64,000 nucleotides of DNA from Alphaproteobacteria bacterium (GTDB lineage Bacteria; Pseudomonadota; Alphaproteobacteria; Rhodobacterales; Rhodobacteraceae). The position numbers were made by a program, and so were the translations under genes. The first letter of the stretch is position 1; every line of letters begins with the position of its first letter. The notes under the pieces are model-generated. The model was not told where the DNA came from. It did no database searches and saw nothing but the letters and a program-made list of their open reading frames with translations. Where the stretch lies: assembly GCA_016869835.1 (NCBI GenBank), contig VGDH01000001.1, forward strand, positions 34,985-98,984, written 5' to 3'. Shown here one piece after another: positions 27,035-35,194 of the stretch.

Positions 27035-27680
27035 CTTCACGGCTGCCTTCGGCCACGATGTCCAATTCGCCATCCGGGAGCGGGCGCTGCAGTTCCAGCG
27101 CACGCGTGATCGGCGCGCCAAGCCACTGCGCCCATTCGTCTGGTCGGGTCAGGATGACTGGCATCGCCTTGGGATGAACCCGCTCAACCTCACGGTTGGG
27201 CGGGCAGGTGAGGAAGGCGAAACAGGGCACCGTCACCTCCCCCTCTTTCAGCTTGCGGGTGGAGGTCCATTCGGTCCACAGGCCCGCAAAACAGGCCAAG
27301 GGGCGGTCGGGACCAAGGGCAAACCAGATGGGGTGATTGCGCGGAGCCCCTTCGCGGCTGTCAATCTCAGAAAAGCTGGTGAAAGGCACCAGACAGCGAT
27401 GCTCAACTCCCAGCCAGCGCCGCCAATGCGGCGAGGCAGTGTTGCGGATATTGGTCACGCCCGGATCGGTGCGCTTGCCTTCCAGAAACTGCGGTGGGGT
27501 CGGCATGCCCCAGCGCGCCCATGACAGATGGCAGCCCTGCGCGCGTGCCGTGATGATCGGCGCCGGGTAATCGGGAAAGATCCCCGACAGGGGCGGCAGA
27601 TTGCCCAGATCATCACTGACCACGTCAAAGACATGGCGCATCGCGTCTTGGGCTTTGGTTTGCGAATAAAGGTTGCACAT
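27024..27680 (-). CDS. SOS response-associated peptidase (SRAP/YedK)
   Basis: HMCES/YedK-type protein that crosslinks to abasic sites in single-stranded DNA through the N-terminal cysteine. The start MCNLYSQT places Cys2 as the nucleophile after Met removal; the track start 31 codons upstream would destroy this and is rejected. Other conserved patches are RWGMPTPP, FTSFSEID and HPKAMPVIL. 218 aa. It is the first gene of SRAP-imuA-imuB-dnaE2, 27 bases downstream of an SOS box, so the four genes are probably LexA-controlled. Confidence 0.92.
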   Translation of the reverse strand: MCNLYSQTKAQDAMRHVFDVVSDDLGNLPPLSGIFPDYPAPIITARAQGCHLSWARWGMPTPPQFLEGKRTDPGVTNIRNTASPHWRRWLGVEHRCLVPFTSFSEIDSREGAPRNHPIWFALGPDRPLACFAGLWTEWTSTRKLKEGEVTVPCFAFLTCPPNREVERVHPKAMPVILTRPDEWAQWLGAPITRALELQRPLPDGELDIVAEGSREDAP

Positions 27681-27706
27681 GGCGACCACTTTGGCGGAAT
27701 CATCTG

Positions 27707-27721
27707 GAACAATAGCGGAAC
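27707..27721 (-). promoter_or_regulatory. LexA (SOS) box, GTTC-N7-GTTC
   Basis: On the minus strand the sequence is GTTC-CGCTATT-GTTC, an exact match to the direct-repeat SOS box of alphaproteobacteria. It lies 27 bases upstream of the SRAP start codon and is the expected control site for the SRAP-imuA-imuB-dnaE2 operon. Confidence 0.88.
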
Positions 27722-27849
27722 ATTCGGGCATTTCAAACAGGGGGCGGAATTGCCACGCCTGCGCGGCCCACATCCCGGCCTTGGGTGACAGTCCGGCGCG
27801 CTTGGGCTAAGTTGGCACTAATTTCAGCACGCACAGGTTCCCGGCCCCA

Positions 27850-28602
27850 ATGTCGAAAAGCCCTTTTGTCATCATTACCCTGCCGCGCAGCGGATCCTAC
27901 CACCTGCGCGCGCTTCTCGACAGCGCGCCCGACATCCGCTGCTATGGCGAGATTTTCAAGGGCTCGGAGGTGGAACCGCCGCCCGAAGAAATGGCCTTTG
28001 TCGAACTGGGCAAGAAAGACACCGACAAGCGCGACGAAATGGGCATGGCGCTGTCGAACCGCCTGCGGAAAAAGACTGGTGCCGAGGGGATGATCTTTGG
28101 CTTCAAGGATTTCCGCTTCAACCTGACGCGGGTGAAGATCTATCAGCAGATGCTGAACTCAAAAGGCTGGCGGAAGGTGTTTTTGTTCCGCAACCCGATT
28201 GAGCGTTATATCTCGATGGAGCGGGCCGATCTGACGGGCGTTTTCGTGGTCACCGAAAAGAACAAGGACGCGGGCCTTGATCTGAAACGCCCCATCCGGT
28301 TTGACGCCGAGCGGTTTGAGAAGTCCATGGGCAGCCACCGCCGCCTGACCGAGGACGCGCAAAAGGCGCTGGAGAAGAACGGGCCAGAGGTGACGCATGT
28401 GCTGGACTATACCCGCATCAACGATCTGGCCGCCCGCAAGGCGCTAATGGCCTTTCTTGGCTCCAGCGGAGATGGCGCACTGCTTGCGTCGGACCACGTC
28501 AAGCAATTCACGGCATCTTTGGAAAGCGGCGTGGAAAACTGGGACGAGATGGCGGCCTATCTGGAGAGAACCCGGCAGATGGACCTGATGCCTGCACGGT
28601 AA
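27850..28602 (+). CDS. Sulfotransferase family protein
   Basis: PAPS-dependent sulfotransferase-like protein of 250 aa. The 5'-phosphosulfate-binding loop is ITLPRSGSYHLRALL near residue 9 and the 3'-phosphate-binding segment is VFLFRNPIERYISM near residue 117. No signal peptide is present, so it acts in the cytosol. It is monocistronic, divergent from the SOS operon. The acceptor is unknown; similar Stf0-like enzymes modify lipids, carbohydrates or Nod factors. Confidence 0.82.
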   Translation: MSKSPFVIITLPRSGSYHLRALLDSAPDIRCYGEIFKGSEVEPPPEEMAFVELGKKDTDKRDEMGMALSNRLRKKTGAEGMIFGFKDFRFNLTRVKIYQQMLNSKGWRKVFLFRNPIERYISMERADLTGVFVVTEKNKDAGLDLKRPIRFDAERFEKSMGSHRRLTEDAQKALEKNGPEVTHVLDYTRINDLAARKALMAFLGSSGDGALLASDHVKQFTASLESGVENWDEMAAYLERTRQMDLMPAR

Positions 28603-28714
28603 GGGTGGGGCCAAAGCGGGCTTTAGCCATCCATGCCACCGGAGATTGCAACGCCCCGCAGCTTGCATGAGCCGCAAGACATCCTATTTCCCTTGAAAAG
28701 AGATAGGACCCATC

Positions 28715-29779
28715 ATGTTCAGAAACCTCATCCCGGCGATTTCTGTTCTCTTGTCGTCAACCTCCTTTGCCATTGCCGAAACGCCGTTTGGGATCGAGGC
28801 CATTGCAAGCCTTGATAGGCCCTGGGCCATGGCAGTCTTGCCCCAGGGCGGGTTTCTGGTGACCGAAAAGGCAGGGCGGCTTGTCCATGTGGCCGCCTCG
28901 GGTGCCGTCGAGACGATTGCCGGTGCGCCGGTGGTAACGGATGAGGGGCAGGTCGGCCTTCACGACGTGGCCCTCGCGCCCGATTTCGAAACGTCCGGTC
29001 TGATCTATCTGACTTGGGTCGATGGGGCCGATGGGGGTGCATTGCACCTTGGGCGGGGCAAGCTGGACCTTGCCACACGGCAGCTGGCCGATCTCAGGCC
29101 GATCTGGCGCGCCACCCCCATGGGCGGCGACGGCCATCCCGGTGCGATGATCGCCTTTGGCCCCGATGGCCACCTTTATCTGACCTGCGGTGACCGGCAA
29201 CTGGGTGACCCGGCACAGGTGCTTCAGGATAGCCGCGGCAAGATCCTGCGCCTTGACGTTGACGGCGCGCCCGCAGCCGACAACCCCTTTCCCGATGCGC
29301 CCGAGGTCTGGACCCTTGGCCATCGCAACCCCTATGGCCTGACCTTTGACGATACCGGCAGGCTCTGGTCGCACGAGATGGGACCGCGCGGCGGGGATGA
29401 ACTTAATCTCGTCGTGCAGGGCCAGAACTACGGCTGGCCCGAAGTGTCGGAGGGACGCAAGTATAGCGGTCTGCCCATCCCCGATCACGCAACCCGGCCC
29501 GAGTTTACCCCGCCGGTGATCGCATGGCCGCCCACCGTCGCCCCTTCGGGCCTGATCCTTTATGACGGTGCGGCGTTCCCCGACTGGCAGGGCTCACTTC
29601 TTCTGGGCGGGCTTGCCTCTGAGGCGTTGATCCGCGTCGAAATCGGCCCCGACACTGCACGCGAGGTTGATCGCTGGGAGGTGGGTAACCGTATCCGCGA
29701 CGTGGCGACCGATGCCGACGGCACTGTCTATCTGTTGGAAGATGGCGATGGTGGCCGCCTTCTGCGGCTTACCCCTTAA
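28715..29779 (+). CDS. PQQ-dependent sugar dehydrogenase, exported
   Basis: Soluble aldose/glucose dehydrogenase-like beta-propeller, 354 aa, with a cleavable signal peptide (MFRNLIPAISVLLSSTSFAIA). Family motifs are GLHDVALAPDF (catalytic His), GHRNPYGLTFD, EMGPRGGDELNLV and GQNYGWPEVSEGRKYSG. It should oxidise sugars in the periplasm with PQQ. It ends inside the last bases of the convergent xthA gene (four-base overlap). No PQQ synthesis genes are in the window. Confidence 0.88.
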   Translation: MFRNLIPAISVLLSSTSFAIAETPFGIEAIASLDRPWAMAVLPQGGFLVTEKAGRLVHVAASGAVETIAGAPVVTDEGQVGLHDVALAPDFETSGLIYLTWVDGADGGALHLGRGKLDLATRQLADLRPIWRATPMGGDGHPGAMIAFGPDGHLYLTCGDRQLGDPAQVLQDSRGKILRLDVDGAPAADNPFPDAPEVWTLGHRNPYGLTFDDTGRLWSHEMGPRGGDELNLVVQGQNYGWPEVSEGRKYSGLPIPDHATRPEFTPPVIAWPPTVAPSGLILYDGAAFPDWQGSLLLGGLASEALIRVEIGPDTAREVDRWEVGNRIRDVATDADGTVYLLEDGDGGRLLRLTP

Positions 29780-30564
29780 AGATCAAACGTCGCAAATACC
29801 GGCACGTGGTCTGACGGCTGCTCCCATCCCCGCGCCGCGCGCAAGATGCGGCTGCCATGCGCCGCGCCCGCAATATCCGGCGTCGCCCAGACATGGTCCA
29901 GCCGGCGACCCTTGTCGGCGGCGTTCCAATCGGCGGCGCGGTAGCTCCACCAACTGTAAAGCTTGCCCTGCGGAACATCGGCGCGGGTGACATCGACCCA
30001 CTTCCCGGCCTCTTGCGTGTCAGTCAGGTGCGCCACCTCAATCGGGGTGTGCGACACGATCTTCAACAGCGACTTGTGATCCCAGACATCATCCTCGCGC
30101 GGGGCGATGTTCAGATCACCCACCAGTATCGACTTTTTCGGCATGTCCGCCCGAAACGCATCCCGCATCTCGGTCAGGAAATCGAGCTTCTGGCCGAATT
30201 TCTCGTTCTCCACCCGGTCGGGGATATCGCCCCCGGCAGGAACATAGAAATTGTGGATGGTCACGCCGTTTTCCAAACGCGCCGCCACATGCCGCGCATG
30301 GCCCAAGCTGGCGTAATCCTGACCGCCCGCTTCCTGCAACGGCAGCTTCGACAGGATCGCCACCCCATTATACCCCCTCTGCCCCCGCGCCACCATGTAG
30401 CGATAGCCAAGCGCCTGAAACTGTTCGACCGGGATCTTTTCGACCGGGCTTTTGCATTCCTGCAAGCACAGGACATCGGGCGCTTCCTCGGCCATCAGCT
30501 TGGCCACCAGCCCTTCGCGCAGGCGGACCGAATTGATGTTCCAGGTTGCAAGGGTAAAAGGCAT
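29776..30564 (-). CDS. xthA: Exodeoxyribonuclease III
   Basis: AP endonuclease/3'-5' exonuclease of base-excision repair, 262 aa. Motifs are ATWNINSVRLR, CLQECKSP, YNGVAILS, LVGDLNIAP and a C-terminal LDHVWATPDI...PSDHVPV. The start is the ATG giving MPFTLATWN; the track's 28 extra residues are rejected. The upstream 440 bases contain two candidate small RNAs on the same strand, the nearer ending in a terminator about 45 bases before this start, so xthA must have its own promoter or rely on readthrough. Confidence 0.94.
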   Translation of the reverse strand: MPFTLATWNINSVRLREGLVAKLMAEEAPDVLCLQECKSPVEKIPVEQFQALGYRYMVARGQRGYNGVAILSKLPLQEAGGQDYASLGHARHVAARLENGVTIHNFYVPAGGDIPDRVENEKFGQKLDFLTEMRDAFRADMPKKSILVGDLNIAPREDDVWDHKSLLKIVSHTPIEVAHLTDTQEAGKWVDVTRADVPQGKLYSWWSYRAADWNAADKGRRLDHVWATPDIAGAAHGSRILRAARGWEQPSDHVPVFATFDL

Positions 30565-30608
30565 GACGGTCTCCTTGGTGACCGTCCGCTTATGCCGCCC
30601 CACCCGAC

Positions 30609-30639
30609 AAAAAGAAAGCCCGGCCAAACGGGGCCGGGC
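30609..30639 (-). terminator. Intrinsic terminator of candidate RNA B
   Basis: Minus strand: an eight-base GC stem GCCCGGCC/GGCCGGGC with a short loop, followed directly by TTTCTTTTT. It lies upstream of xthA on the same strand. Confidence 0.75.
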
Positions 30640-30658
30640 GCAGTCCAACAGGGAGGTG
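30609..30658 (-). ncRNA. Candidate small RNA B, CCUCCCUGUUGGA motif plus terminator
   Basis: Predicted minus-strand transcript of about 50 nt. It begins near a TATTCA -10-like box, and a perfect FNR box is centred about 41 bases upstream of the assumed start. It carries CACCTCCCTGTTGGACT, which is complementary to Shine-Dalgarno sequences. It ends in GCCCGGCC-loop-GGCCGGGC followed by TTTCTTTTT. The same motif-plus-hairpin layout is repeated 220 bases upstream. No ORF fits. Not a family I can name; it resembles CCUCCUCCC-motif RNAs of Rhodobacter. Confidence 0.5.
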
Positions 30659-30692
30659 AGGACTGAATACCACGGAATCCGCGCGCCGCGAA

Positions 30693-30706
30693 TTGATGTA
30701 AATCAA
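30693..30706. promoter_or_regulatory. FNR/FnrL-type box TTGAT-N4-ATCAA
   Basis: TTGATGTAAATCAA, a perfect FNR palindrome, sits between the two candidate small RNAs. Its centre is about 41.5 bases from a plausible minus-strand start point near 30658, the classic class II activator spacing. This suggests oxygen-responsive control of candidate RNA B. Confidence 0.7.
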
Positions 30707-30828
30707 ATGTCCAGAAATCATGGTTTTTGCGCCACAATCCCTGGTTGCGCCCTGACAAGGCCCCTGCCCGCGCCAACCTCCGGTCTTGCCATGTCCGTAC
30801 TGCCGCACGCATGTCGCGGCTTCGGCTC

Positions 30829-30855
30829 AAAAAAACCGGGCGACAAAGCGCCCGG
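30829..30855 (-). terminator. Intrinsic terminator downstream of cenR / candidate RNA A
   Basis: Minus strand: CCGGGCG-CTTTGT-CGCCCGG followed by seven T residues, a strong Rho-independent terminator about 150 bases beyond the cenR stop. Confidence 0.85.
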
Positions 30856-30935
30856 CCAGTTCCAACAGGGAGGGATGCCGTGCCATGACCCCGACACGAC
30901 AAGGGGATAACTGCGGGATCAAGGGAGGGAGGAGT
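30829..30935 (-). ncRNA. Candidate small RNA A with two anti-Shine-Dalgarno motifs
   Basis: Minus-strand region downstream of cenR, about 100 nt. It contains CTCCTCCCTCCC near its 5' side and CATCCCTCCCTGTTGGAA just before a terminator hairpin. Both are C-rich stretches complementary to ribosome-binding sites. CCTCCCTGTTGGA is shared with candidate RNA B. The 5' end is uncertain; it could be a processed cenR 3' UTR or an independent transcript. Confidence 0.45.
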
Positions 30936-31006
30936 TCACCCGCATGAGCCAAAGATAAGCATCGATTCAGGCAACAATAAGTCCCAAACCGTTAACTTTT
31001 CGACAA

Positions 31007-31693
31007 TCACGCCACCAATTTGTAACCACCGCTTTCGGTGACCAGAAGGCGCGCGTTTGACGGGTCTGCCTCGATCTTTTGCCGCAGCCGGTAGATATGG
31101 GTTTCCAGCGTATGGGTGGTGACGCCGGCGTTATACCCCCAGACCTCATGCAGCAGGACATCGCGTGCCACCACGCTCGACTGGGCGCGGTAAAGGTATT
31201 TCAGGATGTTGGTTTCCTTATCAGTCAACCGCACCTTCTTGTCCTTGGCGTCGATCAAAAGCTTTTGCGCCGGCTTGAACGTATAGGGGCCAAGCTGGAG
31301 CACCGCATCTTCAGACTGTTCATGCGTCCGAAGCTGCGCCCGAATGCGCGCCAGAAGCACCGGAAACTTGAAGGGCTTGGTCACATAATCATTGGCCCCG
31401 CTATCAAGGCCCAGAATGGTGTCGCTGTCGCTGTCATGGCCCGTCAGCATCATGATCGGGCACTTCACACCGGCCTTGCGCATGCGCTTGCACAGCTCGC
31501 GCCCGTCGGTATCGGGCAGGCCGACATCCAGCACGACAAGATCGTATATCCCCTGCTTGATCTTCTCCATGCCCTCGGCACCGTTACGCGCCTCGAACAC
31601 GTCGAAATCCTCGGTCATCACCAGCTGTTCAGACAACGCCTCACGCAGGTCGTCGTCGTCGTCCACCAACAGGATCTTGCGCAAGGTCACCAT
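31007..31693 (-). CDS. cenR: OmpR-type response regulator, CenR-like
   Basis: Two-component regulator of 228 aa. The receiver domain has the acidic pocket VDDDDD, the phospho-acceptor in VVLDVGLPD, the T/K positions MLTGHDS and VTKPF. The C-terminal OmpR winged helix includes [17 protein letters not shown] and [23 protein letters not shown]. This pattern closely matches CenR, the essential cell-envelope regulator described in Caulobacter and Rhodobacter. The start is the ATG at 31693, with GGAGG five bases upstream. No kinase gene is adjacent. Assignment to CenR rather than another orphan regulator is by recall. Confidence 0.7.
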   Translation of the reverse strand: MVTLRKILLVDDDDDLREALSEQLVMTEDFDVFEARNGAEGMEKIKQGIYDLVVLDVGLPDTDGRELCKRMRKAGVKCPIMMLTGHDSDSDTILGLDSGANDYVTKPFKFPVLLARIRAQLRTHEQSEDAVLQLGPYTFKPAQKLLIDAKDKKVRLTDKETNILKYLYRAQSSVVARDVLLHEVWGYNAGVTTHTLETHIYRLRQKIEADPSNARLLVTESGGYKLVA

Positions 31694-31847
31694 CTTGGCC
31701 TCCATCTTTCCCGGGCAGCCGCCCCGTTCGATCTTTAGATGCCCATCGGCCGTCTGTTCGGCAAGAATTGCAACAAATGCCTCACGCGGTCGTGTCATGC
31801 GGCGGCAGTATGTTTCAATTCCGAAATCTGCGGCCTATGTAGGGGCC

Positions 31848-32933
31848 ATGACCTTGCGCCCGACCCAGACTGAAACCCTTGCACGCGCCCGCAGCGATTT
31901 GCGGCTGGGCCTGCCGGTCGTTCTGGCAGGTGGCGGGCAAGCCGCGCTGGCCGTGGCCGTGGAAACACTGACAGCTGACCGCCTGACCGATCTGCGCAGG
32001 CTGGGGCCGATGGATCTGGCGCTAACCGCACGGCGGGCGGAAACGCTGAAAGCGCGCGCCTATGACGGTGATCTCGCGCGCATTGTCGTTCCAGATGAGG
32101 CCGACATGCGCTGGCTTTTGGCGGTGGCTGACCCGGCCGACGATCTGCGCGTGCCGATGAAGGGGCCGCTGCACAGTCGGCGCGAAGGTGATGCGGTGTT
32201 GCATCGGCTAGCGCTGTCGCTGGCAAAGTCCGCGCAATTGCTGCCGGCAGCCGTTCTGGTGCCGGTGGCCGATGGCATGGCCTTTGCCGCCACCCATGCC
32301 CTGACCCTTCTGGCCGAGGTGGAGACAACCGAGCTTGACCGTCTGGCTCCATTTGCCCCGGTGATTTCCGCCCGCCTGCCGATGATGGCCAGCAACGCAG
32401 GCCGCGTGCACGTCTTTCGCCCCGACGATGGCGGCGCAGAGCATTACGCCATTGAGGTCGGTCGCCCGGACCGGGATGCGCCGGTTCTAGCGCGGCTTCA
32501 TTCAGCCTGCTTTACCGGCGATGTGCTGGGCAGCCTGAAATGCGATTGCGGGCCCCAGTTGCGGGCCGCCCTGGCGCAGATGGGGGCGGAAGGTGCGGGC
32601 GTGCTGCTTTATCTCAACCAGGAAGGCCGCGGCATCGGCCTTGCCAACAAGATGCGCGCCTATTCCTTGCAAGACCAAGGCTTTGACACGGTCGAGGCCA
32701 ACCACCGGCTCGGGTTCGAAGATGATGAGCGCGATTTCCGGATCGGGGCGGAAATCCTGCAGCGGATGGGCTTTTCCAAAGTGCGCCTGCTGACAAACAA
32801 TCCCCGTAAACTGGACATGCTGGCCGCCTGTGGGCTGGACGTCATCGAACGGGTGCCACTGAAGGTGGGCGAAACCCTGGAAAACGCGGCCTATCTGGCG
32901 ACCAAGGCCGCGAAGTCGGGGCATCTGCTGTGA
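31848..32933 (+). CDS. ribA: GTP cyclohydrolase II
   Basis: Opens the GTP imidazole ring, first step of riboflavin synthesis. The C-terminal 200 residues are the RibA domain: zinc cysteines in [15 protein letters not shown] and the motif [15 protein letters not shown]. The N-terminal 150 residues are an extra alphaproteobacterial domain without the DHBP synthase catalytic motifs, so it is not a bifunctional RibBA. 361 aa from the ATG at 31848. It is divergent from cenR and overlaps the L,D-transpeptidase gene. Confidence 0.92.
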   Translation: MTLRPTQTETLARARSDLRLGLPVVLAGGGQAALAVAVETLTADRLTDLRRLGPMDLALTARRAETLKARAYDGDLARIVVPDEADMRWLLAVADPADDLRVPMKGPLHSRREGDAVLHRLALSLAKSAQLLPAAVLVPVADGMAFAATHALTLLAEVETTELDRLAPFAPVISARLPMMASNAGRVHVFRPDDGGAEHYAIEVGRPDRDAPVLARLHSACFTGDVLGSLKCDCGPQLRAALAQMGAEGAGVLLYLNQEGRGIGLANKMRAYSLQDQGFDTVEANHRLGFEDDERDFRIGAEILQRMGFSKVRLLTNNPRKLDMLAACGLDVIERVPLKVGETLENAAYLATKAAKSGHLL

Positions 32934-33430
32934 AACCCGCCGATCTGGTCGTGACCCCGATGGGCGTGCGGTTTCTCAACCGGATGTTTCCCTGCAGCAT
33001 TGGCCGTGGCGGGATCGTCCCGGCCCGCCGTAAACGCGAAGGCGACGGCGGTACGCCGACAGGGGTGCATCGCATCGTCGGGATGCTCTACCGTCCCGAC
33101 CGCATGGCGCAGCCCGCCGACTGGGCATTGCCCATCGGCCCGATGGATCTGTGGTCGGATGACCCAAAAGACCCCGATTACAACCTGATGGTTCGCGCCT
33201 CCCATGGGTTTTCCCACGAAAAGCTGCGCCGCGCCGATCCGCTTTACGATCTGGTGATCCTGACTGATTGGAACTGGCCCATGGCCGTGCCCGGCCGCGG
33301 CTCGGCCATCTTCCTGCACCGTTGGCGCCGGCCCGGCTATCCCACCGCAGGCTGCGTCGCCTTCGCGCCGCAAGACCTTCTGTGGATCGCCCGGCGCATC
33401 ACCTATGGCACAAGGCTGATCGTCCGCTGA
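32930..33430 (+). CDS. L,D-transpeptidase family protein (YkuD)
   Basis: A 166-aa YkuD-domain protein. The active-site signature appears as [18 protein letters not shown], with His and the nucleophilic Cys in place (the family SxGC is TAGC here). No signal peptide is visible, so export is not explained; many Rhodobacterales members also lack one. The GTG start overlaps the ribA stop by four bases, implying translational coupling. A peptidoglycan-crosslink role is inferred from the family. Confidence 0.82.
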   Translation: MKPADLVVTPMGVRFLNRMFPCSIGRGGIVPARRKREGDGGTPTGVHRIVGMLYRPDRMAQPADWALPIGPMDLWSDDPKDPDYNLMVRASHGFSHEKLRRADPLYDLVILTDWNWPMAVPGRGSAIFLHRWRRPGYPTAGCVAFAPQDLLWIARRITYGTRLIVR

Positions 33431-33504
33431 CCTCCTCGAGCATGTCATGCACTCGTCGGATCGCCCGCACGAGGAGTGCCCGAAAGGCTCGAAGAGTTAA
33501 TCCG

Positions 33505-34710
33505 TCAAACCCGCTCGATCAGCACCGCCGTGCCTTGGCCGACACCCACGCACATGGTCGCCAGCCCATAGCGCCCGCCGGTCCGCGCCAATTCCAGCGC
33601 TGCCGTGCCCACAATCCGCGCCCCGGTCATGCCCAAGGGATGCCCAAGCGCAATTGCCCCGCCATTGGGGTTCACGCGTGGATCATCATCGGAAATCGCC
33701 AACCCCCGCAGCACCGCCAAACCCTGCGCAGCAAAGGCTTCGTTCAGCTCGATCACCGACAGGTCATCCAACCCAACCCCCTGCTGCGCCAAAAGCTTTT
33801 GCACCGCAGGCACCGGCCCATAGCCCATGACGCGCGGCGCAACCCCCGCCGCCGCCGCCCCCAAGATCCGCGCGATCGGGCGCAAGCCATTGGCCTTTGC
33901 CACCTCGGCGCTGGCAATAATCATCGCCGCCGCCCCGTCGTTCACGCCGCTTGCATTGCCCGCCGTCACCGTGCCATCCGCCCGCGTGATGGGACGCAGC
34001 TTTGCCAGATCTTCGGCCCGGGTATCGGCGCGCGGGTGCTCGTCCTGGCTGACTTCCGCGCTCTTGCCCCGCCCAAGGTCCAGCGTCACCGGCACGATCT
34101 CGGCCCCCAGCCGCCCATTCGCCTGCGCCGCCCCGGCAAGGCGCTGTGAACGCACAGCAAAGGCATCCTGATCAGGGCGGCTGATCCCGTATTGGTCGGC
34201 AAGGTTTTCGGCCGTCTCGGGCATCGAATCCGTGCCATAGTCCGCCTGCATCTTGGGGTTCACAAACCGCCAGCCAATGGTCGAATCCGCCACCTCGGCC
34301 ACCCGCGAAAAGGCAGATGTTGCCTTGGGCATGACCAAAGGCGCCCGGGTCATGCTTTCCACGCCCCCCGCTATGGCAAGGCCGATCTCTCCTGCCTTGA
34401 TCGCGCGCGCAGCCGCCGCAACCGCCTCCATGCCGCTGCCGCACAGCCGGTTCACCGTCACCCCCGGTACCGTCTCGGGCAGACCGGCCAACAAGAGCGC
34501 CATCCGCGCCACGTTGCGATTGTCCTCGCCCGCCTGATTGGCGCAGCCAAGCCAGACCTCTTCCACCGCTGCCGGGTTCGTGCCCGGATTGCGCGCCAGC
34601 AGGGCAGTCAAGGGAATGGCTGCCAGATCATCGGTGCGCACCTGCGCCAAAGCGCCGGCATAACGGCCGATGGGAGTGCGGACATAATCGCAGATGAACG
34701 CGTCGGGCAT
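33505..34710 (-). CDS. pcaF: 3-oxoadipyl-CoA thiolase-type acetyl-CoA acyltransferase
   Basis: Thiolase of 401 aa. It has the nucleophile Cys in [26 protein letters not shown], the NEAFAAQ His-region motif, [10 protein letters not shown] and the C-terminal CVGVGQG. The stretch [29 protein letters not shown] matches PcaF/PaaJ thiolases better than PhaA. It should cleave 3-oxoadipyl-CoA to succinyl-CoA and acetyl-CoA. It stands alone, about 7 kb from the pca operon, with no pcaI/pcaJ nearby. Confidence 0.8.
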   Translation of the reverse strand: MPDAFICDYVRTPIGRYAGALAQVRTDDLAAIPLTALLARNPGTNPAAVEEVWLGCANQAGEDNRNVARMALLLAGLPETVPGVTVNRLCGSGMEAVAAAARAIKAGEIGLAIAGGVESMTRAPLVMPKATSAFSRVAEVADSTIGWRFVNPKMQADYGTDSMPETAENLADQYGISRPDQDAFAVRSQRLAGAAQANGRLGAEIVPVTLDLGRGKSAEVSQDEHPRADTRAEDLAKLRPITRADGTVTAGNASGVNDGAAAMIIASAEVAKANGLRPIARILGAAAAGVAPRVMGYGPVPAVQKLLAQQGVGLDDLSVIELNEAFAAQGLAVLRGLAISDDDPRVNPNGGAIALGHPLGMTGARIVGTAALELARTGGRYGLATMCVGVGQGTAVLIERV

Positions 34711-34786
34711 GGGGGCCTCCTTATGTTGCTTCTAAAGTCCTTCGAACTTGAAGCAATTGCAAGGCCGGGTTTGGCGTGAGCAAATG

Positions 34787-34811
34787 AAAAGGGCCGGGGA
34801 AGCCCCGGCCC
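34787..34811 (-). terminator. Terminator of the SQR-DUF5368 unit
   Basis: Minus strand: GGGCCGGGG-CTT-CCCCGGCCC, a near-perfect nine-base GC stem followed by TTTTC. It lies about 20 bases beyond the DUF5368 stop. Confidence 0.8.
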
Positions 34812-34832
34812 GTTCAACCGCCTTTTCAACGC

Positions 34833-35183
34833 CTACTCGGCCTTGCGACGGATCAACGACTGAGCCGTGTAGACCAAGATGGCCAAACCTACGGCAACCA
34901 GCACGGCAACGCCCAACAGCACGATCACATCAATCGGCCCGCCAATGTCCTTGAACCCTGACGAGGTGTTGCCCTGCACGAACAGGACAGCCGCAATGGC
35001 CCCGATGGGCATGGAAAGCTGCGCCCAAAGGAATTTGCGCATGGACAGCGACCGGTCGCGGATCAGGACGAAGACATAAAGCGCCGTGATGGCCACGGCT
35101 GCCGCAACCAGCGCCCAGAAAAGGCCGCGGCCGAACATTTCCTCAAACACCGCGATCAGGGTGGAAAGTGTGAGTTCCTTCAT
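34833..35183 (-). CDS. DUF5368-like small membrane protein
   Basis: A 116-aa integral membrane protein with three hydrophobic segments (LFWALVAAAVAITALYVFVLI, LSMPIGAIAAVLFVQ, IDVIVLLGVAVLVAVGLAILV in part). It resembles the family annotated DUF5368, found beside sulfide:quinone oxidoreductase-like flavoproteins in Rhodobacteraceae. It is 12 bases downstream of the interrupted SQR gene and followed by a strong terminator, so the two form one operon. It may anchor or serve as quinone-side partner of the flavoprotein; this is inference. Confidence 0.65.
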   Translation of the reverse strand: MKELTLSTLIAVFEEMFGRGLFWALVAAAVAITALYVFVLIRDRSLSMRKFLWAQLSMPIGAIAAVLFVQGNTSSGFKDIGGPIDVIVLLGVAVLVAVGLAILVYTAQSLIRRKAE

Positions 35184-35194
35184 GGCTTGCCCTC

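Noticed and set aside
33431-33504. Possible terminator or small RNA between the L,D-transpeptidase and thiolase genes
   Set aside because: Only short imperfect complementarities such as CTCGT/ACGAG are present with no T-run; not enough to call a structure.
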